Shown: one piece after another, positions 43,439 through 51,517 of the stretch
Numbering within the stretch: position 1 is the first letter of the stretch
Layout: every line of letters begins with the position of its first letter
Assembly (NCBI GenBank): GCA_047631555.1
Contig: JBLHZY010000002.1
Coordinates: forward strand, 434,001-498,000
From: JBLHZY01 sp047631555
Lineage (GTDB): Bacteria > Pseudomonadota > Alphaproteobacteria > Rhodobacterales > Rhodobacteraceae
Reading direction: 5' to 3'
Length of the DNA: 64,000 bases
Program-made: the position numbers and the translations under genes
Notes under the pieces: generated by a model
What the model was told of the DNA's origin: nothing
The model's input: only the letters and a program-made list of their open reading frames with translations
Databases searched by the model: none

Positions 43439-43873
43439 ATGCGCCGTCTATTTACTGTTTCCGTCCTTACTCTTGCGATTTTTGCAAGCGGAGCAAACGC
43501 CCATGAAGATGTTAAAAATGAAACCGTTAAGGCGCGGATGATGGCGATGAGCGCTATTGGCGGCGCGATGAAAACCGTTGGCGGTATGGCGCAGGGCAAA
43601 GTTGCTTTTGATGCCGAGGCAGCGGCGGCGGCAGTTGCTGTGATGGAAGCGCAATCGGCCAAAGTGCCTGCGCTATTTGAAGCGCAGGAAGGCGATCCGA
43701 AATCCGAAGCCAAGCCAGAAATCTGGACGAATTGGGATGATTTCGTTGCCAAATCAAACGCGCTGAATGCAGCTGCCAAAGCGGCGGATACCTCTTCGGT
43801 TGAGGCGCTCGGAGCATCCCTTGGCGCACTCGGCGGGGCCTGCAAAGCCTGCCATACGGCTTACCGGCTCTAG
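43439..43873 (+). CDS. Cytochrome c' family protein
   Basis: A 144-residue protein with a signal peptide (about 1-21, cleavage after ANA) and a four-helix-bundle body typical of cytochrome c'/c556. The heme motif is C-terminal: CKACHTAYRL. A Met near residue 34-36 (RMMAM) may be the distal ligand, which would favour the c556 type. Cytochromes c' bind NO; c556 forms may transfer electrons. Periplasmic. It is preceded by the structured RNA and followed by a strong terminator. Confidence 0.9.
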   Translation: MRRLFTVSVLTLAIFASGANAHEDVKNETVKARMMAMSAIGGAMKTVGGMAQGKVAFDAEAAAAAVAVMEAQSAKVPALFEAQEGDPKSEAKPEIWTNWDDFVAKSNALNAAAKAADTSSVEALGASLGALGGACKACHTAYRL

Positions 43874-43881
43874 TTAAAACC

Positions 43882-43919
43882 TGATCAGCCGCACCAGAGG
43901 CGGCTGATCATTTCCTTTT
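43882..43919 (+). terminator. Terminator of the cytochrome c' gene overlapping the I78 gene end
   Basis: An 11-bp perfect stem (TGATCAGCCGC with GCGGCTGATCA, loop of 7) with a TTTCCTTTT tail. The stem also encodes the last residues and stop of the convergent I78 gene (stop at 43885). Confidence 0.85.
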
Positions 43920-44157
43920 CGTTATAGTCGATGTTTAGTCGCTCAAGGCGGTAGTCTTTGGTGATTGCCATGCCCGGGCCGATAACGCGTATTGGCTGGG
44001 CAAGCCGCATCGTTTCTAGCCGCGATTTTGGCTGGCCGACAAGGCTTTGAAGGGCGCTCGCGCCGCAGCTATCGGCAGGGTCTTTGGGCGCATCCGGGCC
44101 GCAGGCAATAAGCGGCGCGAGCATCACAATTCCCCCAATAAATATCCCGATTTTCAT
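43885..44157 (-). CDS. I78-family peptidase inhibitor lipoprotein
   Basis: A 90-residue protein. The N-terminus is a lipoprotein signal with a lipobox (PLIAC, Cys19). The mature part matches inhibitor I78: CGASALQSLVGQP, IRVIGPGMAITKDYRLERLNI and a final WCG. The two remaining cysteines (31 and 89) probably form a disulfide. I78 proteins inhibit serine peptidases; as a lipoprotein it would sit in the periplasm. The frame continues upstream for 177 codons without support; ATG at 44157 is chosen from the signal peptide. Confidence 0.85.
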   Translation of the reverse strand: MKIGIFIGGIVMLAPLIACGPDAPKDPADSCGASALQSLVGQPKSRLETMRLAQPIRVIGPGMAITKDYRLERLNIDYNEKEMISRLWCG

Positions 44158-44253
44158 GCCGATGGCCCTCTTGCTGTTCGCTTTGCGTTGCGCGTCTGCG
44201 CCTAGCCTATAAACTATGGCAAACACATTGTAGCGATCCAGAAGGATATCAAG

Positions 44254-45366
44254 ATGAGAACCCGCGCCGCCGTTGCCGTTGCCCCCGGAAAACCACTTGA
44301 GGTTATGGAGGTCAATCTTGAGGGCCCTAAGGCGGGCGAAGTTCTGGTTGAGATCAAAGCCACAGGCATTTGCCACACCGATCAATTTACCCTTTCGGGC
44401 GACGATCCAGAGGGGCTTTTCCCCGCGATCCTTGGCCATGAGGGCGCAGGTATTGTGTTGGAGGTCGGCCCTGGCGTTACTTCGCTGAAGCCGGGCGATC
44501 ATGTGATCCCGCTTTATACGGCTGAATGTCGTGAGTGCGAATATTGCCTCAACCCCAAAACCAACCTGTGCCAAGCGGTGCGCGCGACCCAAGGGCAGGG
44601 GCTTATGCCCGATGGCACGACCCGTTTTTCGATGCTCGATGGGACGCCGATCCTGCATTATATGGGCTGTTCGACCTTTGCCAATCATACGGTTGTGCCT
44701 GAAGTGGCGCTCGCCAAAGTGCGCAAGGACGCGCCCTTTGATAAGATTTGCTATATCGGTTGCGGTGTGACGACGGGCATCGGCGCGGTGATCAATACGG
44801 CCAAGGTTGAGATCGGCTCAACGGCGATTGTCTTTGGCCTTGGCGGTATTGGGCTGAACGTGATCCAAGGGCTGCGGCTTGCGGGCGCGGATCAGATTGT
44901 TGGGGTTGATCTCAACCCTGCCAAGATTGAAATGGCGACCCGTTTTGGCATGACAGATTTTGTGAATCCTTCCGAGGTCGAGGGCGATCTCGTTGCGCAT
45001 CTGGTCGCGCTTACGGGCGGCGGCGGGGATTATACCTTTGATGCAACCGGCAACGTGGGCGTGATGCGCACAGCGCTTGAAGCGGCGCATAAAGGCTGGG
45101 GCGAAAGCATCATTATCGGGGTTGCTGCGGCCGGCGCCGAGATCAGCACGCGGCCCTTCCAATTGGTCACCGGGCGCAGCTGGCGCGGGACGGCATTTGG
45201 CGGTGCACGCGGGCGCACGGACGTTCCTAAAATCGTTGATTGGTATATGGACGGCAAGATCGAGATTGATCCGATGATCACTCATACAATGGGGCTTGAG
45301 GATATCAACAAAGGCTTTGATTTGATGCATCGCGGCGAAAGCATTCGCTCTGTTGTGGTATATTGA
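44254..45366 (+). CDS. adhC: S-(hydroxymethyl)glutathione dehydrogenase (class III alcohol dehydrogenase)
   Basis: A 370-residue zinc-dependent medium-chain dehydrogenase. Catalytic zinc ligands: Cys in GICHTDQFTLSGDDPEG and His in GHEGAGIV; structural zinc: CRECEYCLNPKTNLC. The NAD site is VFGLGGIGLNVIQG. The match in length and motifs to GSH-dependent formaldehyde dehydrogenase is very close. It oxidises the formaldehyde-glutathione adduct to S-formylglutathione. AAGGA precedes the ATG. The hydrolase for the next step is 1.8 kb downstream, and formate dehydrogenase is also in this window. Confidence 0.96.
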   Translation: MRTRAAVAVAPGKPLEVMEVNLEGPKAGEVLVEIKATGICHTDQFTLSGDDPEGLFPAILGHEGAGIVLEVGPGVTSLKPGDHVIPLYTAECRECEYCLNPKTNLCQAVRATQGQGLMPDGTTRFSMLDGTPILHYMGCSTFANHTVVPEVALAKVRKDAPFDKICYIGCGVTTGIGAVINTAKVEIGSTAIVFGLGGIGLNVIQGLRLAGADQIVGVDLNPAKIEMATRFGMTDFVNPSEVEGDLVAHLVALTGGGGDYTFDATGNVGVMRTALEAAHKGWGESIIIGVAAAGAEISTRPFQLVTGRSWRGTAFGGARGRTDVPKIVDWYMDGKIEIDPMITHTMGLEDINKGFDLMHRGESIRSVVVY

Positions 45367-45393
45367 TATCTTTGGGCGCAGGGATTGGGCCGA

Positions 45394-46020
45394 TCAGCCG
45401 GTCCTTGCGCCATAAGCGGCCATAAAGACATCAACCGCGCCGCGGGTCACGCGGTTGATTTCGGCCTCTGAAAAGACCCGCTCGCGATCCAAAATACATT
45501 CCGGAAAAATCCCTGCTTTGCACAGTTCGGCAAACTGATCCGCCGCCAATTCCAGATCCTCAATCACCAATTCGCCGCGTGTGATGGCCGCGCGAAAATA
45601 GGCTGTAAGGCTCGCTCGAACCAGATCAGGCCCGCTGGCATTAAAGCTCTGCACGAATTGCGGAAAGCGGTCCGCTTCGGCGATACAGATGCGATAGAGA
45701 TTGCGCCCAAGGTCAGAAAGTTTGAATTCAACAAGCTTGCGCGCGATGATTGGTAAAAGCTGCTCGGGGGGCAGGCTGAGATCGGTTTTGCCTTGATGCT
45801 CAAGGGCTTGGCGCTGGCATTCGCGCAGGGCAACTTCGACAAACAGCACCCGTTTATCGGAGAAATAACTATAGAGCGTCGCCTTTGAAACTTGGGCCTC
45901 GCGCGCGATATCATCGACGCTTGCGCCCTCAAACCCATCGCGCAAAAAGACCGTCCGCGCGCCTTTGAGCACGGTATCAAATTTGCGCCCCTGTTTGATT
46001 TTGCCGCTCGGTTTGGTCAT
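45394..46020 (-). CDS. TetR/AcrR family transcriptional regulator
   Basis: A 208-residue regulator. The helix-turn-helix is at about 25-60: FLRDGFEGASVDDIAREAQVSKATLYSYFSDKRVLF. The C-terminal ligand domain resembles the TetR_C group with an LCKAGIFPE segment near the end. It lies between adhC (convergent) and mbfA (divergent). It may control either neighbour or itself; the ligand is unknown. The 122-base gap to mbfA contains an iron box, which points to Irr rather than this TetR as the mbfA regulator. Confidence 0.9.
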   Translation of the reverse strand: MTKPSGKIKQGRKFDTVLKGARTVFLRDGFEGASVDDIAREAQVSKATLYSYFSDKRVLFVEVALRECQRQALEHQGKTDLSLPPEQLLPIIARKLVEFKLSDLGRNLYRICIAEADRFPQFVQSFNASGPDLVRASLTAYFRAAITRGELVIEDLELAADQFAELCKAGIFPECILDRERVFSEAEINRVTRGAVDVFMAAYGARTG

Positions 46021-46088
46021 GATTGCTCCTGCGGGATGTATAAACGGCTTCGTTCAGTTGGCAAATGGCAAAGGGGCGATTTGTCCTC

Positions 46089-46116
46089 TTGCATGCGGGC
46101 GTCAGGCGCTTACTTT
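46089..46116 (+). promoter_or_regulatory. Candidate sigma-70 promoter of mbfA
   Basis: TTGCAT (46089-46094) and TACTTT (46111-46116) are 16 bases apart, and the -10 overlaps the first three bases of the iron box, which would then cover the transcription start. Weak matches, supported mainly by position. Confidence 0.4.
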
Positions 46117-46130
46117 AGAAGCATTCTAAA
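46114..46130. promoter_or_regulatory. Iron control element (ICE, Irr-binding site) of mbfA
   Basis: TTTAGAA, GCA, TTCTAAA: a perfect 7-3-7 palindrome matching what is known of the alphaproteobacterial ICE/Irr box. It ends directly at the AGGAG ribosome site, 12 bases before the mbfA ATG, so a bound protein would block transcription. Irr is known to repress mbfA when iron is low in Bradyrhizobium and Agrobacterium. Confidence 0.85.
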
Positions 46131-46142
46131 AGGAGTTGTGCG

Positions 46143-47123
46143 ATGATCCCTGGATTTATTAGCGGCCGTAAGCGGTTTTCGGATTTGAGCGAGCAAGAGG
46201 TGCTGGCGCTTGCGATTTCCTCGGAAGAGGATGATGCGAGGATTTATCGCCAGTATGCGGGGCATTTGCGGGCCGAATTCCCAAGCTCTGCGGCTGTTTT
46301 TGATGGCATGGCCGAAGAAGAAGACGGCCACCGCGCCCGCCTTATTGCACTGCACGAAGAGCGCTTTGGCGCAGTGATCCCGCTGATCCGGCGCGAACAT
46401 GTCGCCGGGTTTTATGCGCGCAAACCCGTCTGGCTGGTCAAGAACCTGACCCTTGAGAAAATCCGCGAAGAGGCCGAGGCGATGGAAAGCGAGGCGGAGA
46501 AATTCTATCTCGCTGCGGCCAAGCGCACCACGGATACCGCGACCCGCAAATTGCTCGGTGATCTGGCCGCCGCAGAGGCGGGGCACAACGAGGCCGCAAC
46601 TGCGCTTGAGCAAAAGCATTTGGGCGAGGATGCGCGCGAAAGCGAGGATCGCCAAGCGCATCGCCAGTTTGTTTTGACATGGGTTCAGCCGGGTCTTGCG
46701 GGCCTCATGGACGGCTCGGTTTCGACCCTTGCACCGATCTTTGCCGTCGCTTTTGCCACGCAAGACACGCATACAACCTTCCTTGTCGGCCTCGCGGCCT
46801 CTGTGGGTGCGGGCATCTCAATGGGCTTTACCGAAGCGGCCTCGGATGATGGCCAGCTTTCGGGGCGCGGCTCGCCGATAAAGCGCGGCTTGGCAGCCGG
46901 AGTGATGACAACGATTGGCGGGCTTGGCCATGCGCTTCCCTATCTGATTACCGATTTTTGGACGGCGACAATCATCGCTTTGGTCGTTGTTTTTGTTGAA
47001 CTTTGGGCGATTGCCTGGATCCAAAATCGCTATATGGAAACGCCATTCTTGCGGGCGGCTTTTCAAGTCGTTCTTGGCGGGGCCTTGGTCTTTGCGGCGG
47101 GGGCGTTGATTGGCGGCGGCTAG
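46143..47123 (+). CDS. mbfA: Membrane-bound ferritin / iron exporter MbfA
   Basis: A 326-residue fusion. The N-terminal ferritin-like (erythrin) domain, about 1-170, has helices with SSEEDDARIYRQYA, EEEDGHRARLI, EAEAMESEAEKFY and AAAEAGHNEAA, giving the E and E-x-x-H di-iron ligands. The C-terminal VIT1-type domain, about 175-326, has several membrane segments (LAGLMDGSVSTLAPIFAVAFA, GISMGFTEAASDD). MbfA exports iron across the inner membrane and protects against iron and peroxide stress. A perfect ICE box precedes it. No irr gene is in the window. Confidence 0.93.
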   Translation: MIPGFISGRKRFSDLSEQEVLALAISSEEDDARIYRQYAGHLRAEFPSSAAVFDGMAEEEDGHRARLIALHEERFGAVIPLIRREHVAGFYARKPVWLVKNLTLEKIREEAEAMESEAEKFYLAAAKRTTDTATRKLLGDLAAAEAGHNEAATALEQKHLGEDARESEDRQAHRQFVLTWVQPGLAGLMDGSVSTLAPIFAVAFATQDTHTTFLVGLAASVGAGISMGFTEAASDDGQLSGRGSPIKRGLAAGVMTTIGGLGHALPYLITDFWTATIIALVVVFVELWAIAWIQNRYMETPFLRAAFQVVLGGALVFAAGALIGGG

Positions 47124-47189
47124 GCTTTGTTCGGTTGCGCGCGCGCCTTTGCTGGCTGATACTGCGGCCAAATATGAAAGCGAGGCGCG

Positions 47190-48020
47190 ATGAAAACCCT
47201 TTCGGAAAATACCTGTTTTGGCGGCGTTCAAGGGGTCTATTCCCATGCGAGCAAGGTCACCAATTGCGAGATGACTTTTGGGCTGTTTTTGCCCGAAGAG
47301 GCGCGCGATGGGCCGGTGCCTGTGCTTTGGTATCTCTCGGGCCTGACTTGCACCCATGAGAACGCGATGACCAAAGCCGGTGCGCAATGTTGGGCCGCCG
47401 AACAGGGCATCGCGCTTGTCTTTCCTGACACTTCGCCGCGCGGTGAGGATGTGGCGGATGACGAGGGATATGACCTTGGCAAAGGCGCTGGATTTTATGT
47501 GAACGCGACGCAGGAACCATGGGCCAAGCACTATCAGATGTGGGATTATATCACCCAAGAATTGCCCGATTTGATCACGGCGAATTTCGCCATTGATCCT
47601 GAGCGCCAATCCATCACGGGCCACTCGATGGGCGGGCACGGCGCGCTCACTATGGCGATGCGCCTGCCGGGCCGCTTTCGCGCGGTTTCGGCCTTTTCGC
47701 CGATCTGTAATCCAAGCGGGTCGGAGTGGGGCGGCAAGCAATTGAGCGCCTATTTGGGCGATGATAAAGCGGCGCACCAATCCCATGACGCGAGCCTGTT
47801 GATGGCTGAGGTGGGCTTTGACGGGCCAGTTCTGATTGATACAGGGGCCGCCGATCAGTTCGCAGATTTGCTCCGCCCAGAGACCCTTGCCGCGGCCATG
47901 GCCGCGCGCCGTCAGCAGGGCATATTCCGCATGCAGCCAGGCTATGATCACAGCTACTTTTTCGTGCAATCCTTCATGGAAGAGCACATCGCCTTTCATG
48001 CAGAGGCGCTTTGGGCGTGA
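47190..48020 (+). CDS. frmB: S-formylglutathione hydrolase
   Basis: A 276-residue esterase-D-type alpha/beta hydrolase. YLSGLTCTHENAMTKAG is the oxyanion-region signature, GHSMGGHGAL holds the nucleophile Ser (about 149), and the catalytic Asp and His lie in the DTGAADQF and PGYDHSYFF segments. It hydrolyses S-formylglutathione to formate and glutathione, the step after AdhC. The stop overlaps the next gene. Confidence 0.95.
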   Translation: MKTLSENTCFGGVQGVYSHASKVTNCEMTFGLFLPEEARDGPVPVLWYLSGLTCTHENAMTKAGAQCWAAEQGIALVFPDTSPRGEDVADDEGYDLGKGAGFYVNATQEPWAKHYQMWDYITQELPDLITANFAIDPERQSITGHSMGGHGALTMAMRLPGRFRAVSAFSPICNPSGSEWGGKQLSAYLGDDKAAHQSHDASLLMAEVGFDGPVLIDTGAADQFADLLRPETLAAAMAARRQQGIFRMQPGYDHSYFFVQSFMEEHIAFHAEALWA

Positions 48021-48466
48021 TTTATATTGATGCAGATGCCTGCCCGGTGAAGGCCGAGGCAGAGCGGGTCGCGACGCGCCATGGCTTGAAGATGTTTGTT
48101 GTGTCCAACGGCGGATTGCGGCCTTCGCAAAACCCGCTGGTGGAGAATGTGATCGTTGAGGCGGGGCCGGATATTGCCGATATGTGGATCGCGGATCGCG
48201 CCAAAACGGGCGATGTGGTGATCACCGGCGATATCCCTTTGGCGGCGAAATGTGTCGAGGCGGGCGCGCTGGTTCTCAAGCATAACGGCGAGGCATTGAC
48301 GGCGGCGAATATCGGCAATGTGCTGGCGACCCGCGATTTGATGGCCGATCTGCGCGCCGCCGATCCGTTTCGCCAGGGCGGCGGCAAAGCCTTTGGCAAG
48401 GCGGATCGCTCGCGTTTCTTGGATGCGTTAGAGCGGGCTGTTCGCGCGGCGAAATCGGCAGATTAG
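48017..48466 (+). CDS. UPF0178 / YaiI-YqxD family protein
   Basis: A 149-residue protein beginning VIYIDADACPVKAEAE, the family signature, with GDVVITGDIPLA and LATRDLMADLR further on. The fold is PIN-like with acidic residues that could bind metal; the role is not established. The start is set at GTG 48017, which overlaps the frmB stop (GTGA); a TTG two codons upstream is possible. It is co-transcribed with frmB and the HAD gene. Confidence 0.88.
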   Translation: MIYIDADACPVKAEAERVATRHGLKMFVVSNGGLRPSQNPLVENVIVEAGPDIADMWIADRAKTGDVVITGDIPLAAKCVEAGALVLKHNGEALTAANIGNVLATRDLMADLRAADPFRQGGGKAFGKADRSRFLDALERAVRAAKSAD

Positions 48467-48475
48467 GAGCTTGAT

Positions 48476-49102
48476 ATGAGTAAGATTGAGGCGGTTATTT
48501 TTGACATCGGAAACGTGCTGATCGAGTGGCAGCCAGAGCGGCTTTATGATGCGGTGATTGGCGAGGCGCGGCGGCGCGAAATGTTTGCCGCCGTTGATCT
48601 GCACGGCATGAATGACGAGATTGATCGCGGCGCGCCCTTCAAAGAAACGATCTATGATATGGCCGCCGCAACGCCGGAATTTGGCGACGAAATTCGCATG
48701 TGGCATGATCGCTGGATCGAAATGGCGCAGCCCGCTATCCCGCATTCGGTGGCCTTGATGCGCAAGCTTCGCGCCAAGGGCATCCCTGTATTTTCGCTGA
48801 CGAATTTTGGCATCGGTAGCTTTGATTACGCCTGCACCCAATATGATTTTCTCACCGAGTTTGATCGCAGTTATGTCTCGGGGCATATGGCCGTGATCAA
48901 GCCGGATCCGAAGATTTACGAGATGGTCGAGGCCGATTGTGGCCATGCGCCGGGCGCGCTTTTGTTTGCCGATGATCGGGCCGATAATATTGCCGCCGCA
49001 TTGGCGCGCGGCTGGAATGCGCATCTGTTTGAGGGGCCGCAGGGCTGGGCGGATCGGCTTGTTGCCGAAGGGTTGCTCAGTGCCTCAGAAGCCGCAGCTT
49101 GA
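48476..49102 (+). CDS. HAD-superfamily hydrolase
   Basis: A 208-residue HAD family IA protein: motif I FDIGNVLIEW, motif II FSLTNFG, motif III IKPDPKIYE, motif IV FADDRADNIAAA. In motif I the second Asp of DxD is replaced by Gly (DIGN), common in the haloacid dehalogenase/epoxide-hydrolase-like branch; the substrate cannot be read. It lies 9 bases after the UPF0178 gene. Confidence 0.9.
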   Translation: MSKIEAVIFDIGNVLIEWQPERLYDAVIGEARRREMFAAVDLHGMNDEIDRGAPFKETIYDMAAATPEFGDEIRMWHDRWIEMAQPAIPHSVALMRKLRAKGIPVFSLTNFGIGSFDYACTQYDFLTEFDRSYVSGHMAVIKPDPKIYEMVEADCGHAPGALLFADDRADNIAAALARGWNAHLFEGPQGWADRLVAEGLLSASEAAA

Positions 49103-49193
49103 GGCCTGTATGATTGCGCAGGCTTGAGCGAGAAGCCTAGCTGGCGTAAGCCAGAGGCAAGGCGCGGATTTCGGCGTTTCGGAGGGTTTTGAT

Positions 49194-50126
49194 TTGGGCG
49201 GTTTTTTGATCTTTTTGTTGGTGCTGATTGGCGCCATTGTCGCCACGCCCTATGTGCTTGAGGCGCGCCGAAAAGGCCTATCCAAACGCATGCGCAATGA
49301 AGCGCCGGGCCGTTTTGCCAAGCTTTCGGACGGGAAAACATATTATCAGTGGCATGGGCCGGTTGATGGGCAAGTTCTTGTCTGCGTGCATGGGCTGACC
49401 ACGCCGAGTTTCATCTTTGAGGGGCTGGTGCGCAGCCTCACGATGATGGGGTTTCGGGTGCTGACTTATGATCTTTATGGGCGCGGGCTTTCGGACAATC
49501 CGCGCGGCGCGCAAACGCGAGCGTTCTTTCTTCGCCAGTTGCGAGAGTTGCTGCAAGAGCAGGAAATAACTGAAGAATTTTCGCTGCTTGGCTATTCTAT
49601 GGGGGGCACGATTGCGACGATATTGGCGGCGGAAGAGGCGGACCGGGTTGAGCGATTGATCCTGATCGCGCCGGCCGGCATGGGCTATGCGCCTTCAAAA
49701 ATTGAGGCCTTTATGCGCGACACGCCGTTCATTGGCGATTGGCTGCATCGCGCGATTGGCGGGGCATTGTTGCGCCAGTGGTTGGCGGCGCTTCAAGGCG
49801 TTCCGACGGCGGTTGAGGACATCGTTGTGCGCCAGACGGAGCAAACCCATCGGCGCGGCTTTTCGCCTGCGGTTCTTTCGAGCCAGCGGCATATGTTGCG
49901 CGAAAATACCGATGAGGAGATGACGGAGCTTAACCGCATCTATGTGCCGATCGTTGCGATTTGGGGCGAGGAGGATGCGATCATTCCCAAGGCCGCGATT
50001 GGCCATCTGGCCGAGGTAAATCGCGACGCGCGCCAAGTGACGATCCCTGACACGAGCCATTGGATGCCGATCACCCATCCGCGCGAAGTGATGGCGGCCA
50101 TTCAGGAATTCATGCGCGAGACCTAG
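49194..50126 (+). CDS. Membrane-anchored alpha/beta hydrolase
   Basis: A 310-residue protein with an N-terminal hydrophobic helix (about 3-20) and an alpha/beta hydrolase domain: VCVHGLTTPS (oxyanion loop), LLGYSMGGTIA (nucleophile Ser about 131), IWGEEDAIIP (Asp) and DTSHWMPITHP (His). The start is TTG at 49194 with a strong GGAGGG site 7 bases upstream; no ATG or GTG lies nearby before the anchor. The active site probably faces the periplasm or membrane. Lipase/esterase of unknown substrate. Confidence 0.85.
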   Translation: MGGFLIFLLVLIGAIVATPYVLEARRKGLSKRMRNEAPGRFAKLSDGKTYYQWHGPVDGQVLVCVHGLTTPSFIFEGLVRSLTMMGFRVLTYDLYGRGLSDNPRGAQTRAFFLRQLRELLQEQEITEEFSLLGYSMGGTIATILAAEEADRVERLILIAPAGMGYAPSKIEAFMRDTPFIGDWLHRAIGGALLRQWLAALQGVPTAVEDIVVRQTEQTHRRGFSPAVLSSQRHMLRENTDEEMTELNRIYVPIVAIWGEEDAIIPKAAIGHLAEVNRDARQVTIPDTSHWMPITHPREVMAAIQEFMRET

Positions 50127-50133
50127 GGCGCTA

Positions 50134-51405
50134 TCAGGCGGCGAGGTCTGCGCCTTTGCGCTGGCCAAGCGGGATCTCTTTGATCGGCAGATGCACGATT
50201 GCAGAGAGCACCCCAACCCCAACGCCGATCCACCAAACCATCGTGTAATCGCCGTAAATATCGTAGAGTTTCCCGCCGAGCCATACCCCCATAAACGAGC
50301 CGACTTGGTGCGAGAAAAACACGATGCCATAGAGCGTTCCCATATAGCGCAGCCCATAGATATGCGCGACGAGGCCCGATGTGAGCGGCACAGTGGCCAA
50401 CCAGAGCCCGCCCATAACGGTCGAGAAAATCATCACCGAGGCAGGCGTGATCGGCATCGAAATAAACAGGGCAGCGGCAATCGCTCTTAGCGCGTAAATT
50501 CCGGTTAGGAGGTACTTTTTGGTGTATCTGTTGCCGAGCCAGCCAGCAAAAAGCGTCCCTGCGATATTGGCGAGCCCGATGAGCGAAATAGCCGCCGCGC
50601 CCAAGGCGGCTGTGCTGGAAATGCCAAGGGAGGCAAGCGTGCCAGTTGGATCAATTGCGCCGCACATTTCGGTAATAAGGGCCGGGAAATGGGCGGTGAT
50701 AAAGCCAAGCTGATAGCCGCAGGAGAAGAAGCCAAGGAAGATCAGCGAGAAGGTTGGATCGCGCGCCGCTTTGCCCAAAATCGCGCCGAGGCTTTCTTGC
50801 AGCTCGGCTTTGCTGGCCATTGGGGCGCCCTTTGGCGCGCGCATGATCGGCAGGATTGCGAGCACGGCCAGAATGGCGATGGCGAAGATCACAAAGACGG
50901 TTTGCCATGGCAGGAAGGCCAGCAAGCTTTGAGCAATCGGTGCGCCGATGACTTGGCCGGCTGAGCCTGCGGCGGTCGCAATGGCGAGCGACATGGAGCG
51001 GTTCTTGTCCGAGGAGGCGCGACCCACAACCGCAAGGATGACGCCAAAGCCCGTGCCCGCGATCCCGAATCCGACAAGGATTTCAAGGAACTGGTGCGCT
51101 GCGGGCGTTGTTGCCATGGACGAGAGCAAAAGCCCAATTGCATAAAGCACAGCGCCAAAGATGATCGCTTTTTTGTCGCCAATCTTTTCGGCCATGGCGC
51201 CAAAGATCGGCTGACCAATGCCCCAAGCGAGGTTCTGGATTGCGATTGCCATGGAGAATTCCGAGCGCAGCCAGCCAAACTCATTCGCGATCGGCAATTG
51301 AAACATCCCAAAGGAGGCCCGGATCGCGAAGTTGACCATGATGATCACACAGCCGCCGATCAGGATTGGGGTCAAAAGGCGCGTTGTCGTTTGGGAATTG
51401 GTCAT
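50134..51405 (-). CDS. Major facilitator superfamily transporter (OFA/MCT-like)
   Basis: A 423-residue inner-membrane protein with 12 hydrophobic segments and MFS loops (MAEKIGDKKAI after helix 2 and GWLGNRYTKKY in the second half). Its length, RSEFSMAIAIQNLAWGIGQP helix and the long central loop (about 195-215) resemble monocarboxylate/oxalate-formate type carriers, but no substrate is certain. AAGGAG precedes the ATG. It converges on the hydrolase gene with 7 bases between them. Confidence 0.85.
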   Translation of the reverse strand: MTNSQTTTRLLTPILIGGCVIIMVNFAIRASFGMFQLPIANEFGWLRSEFSMAIAIQNLAWGIGQPIFGAMAEKIGDKKAIIFGAVLYAIGLLLSSMATTPAAHQFLEILVGFGIAGTGFGVILAVVGRASSDKNRSMSLAIATAAGSAGQVIGAPIAQSLLAFLPWQTVFVIFAIAILAVLAILPIMRAPKGAPMASKAELQESLGAILGKAARDPTFSLIFLGFFSCGYQLGFITAHFPALITEMCGAIDPTGTLASLGISSTAALGAAAISLIGLANIAGTLFAGWLGNRYTKKYLLTGIYALRAIAAALFISMPITPASVMIFSTVMGGLWLATVPLTSGLVAHIYGLRYMGTLYGIVFFSHQVGSFMGVWLGGKLYDIYGDYTMVWWIGVGVGVLSAIVHLPIKEIPLGQRKGADLAA

Positions 51406-51517
51406 ACTGGCTCCTTATTGTGCGACATTCAGGGAAATGGTCGCCAGCGTCAATTCAGAGATTGTTTGCGCATCCATTCGCTTTCCTTATGAGACAGGTT
51501 TGGCTAAGAGCAGGCGC

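Noticed and set aside
44158..44253. TTGCGT/TATAAA as the adhC promoter
   Set aside because: The spacing is 19 bases and the -35 match is weak.
49135..49158. Imperfect hairpin after the HAD gene as a terminator
   Set aside because: Short stem with mismatches and no T-run.
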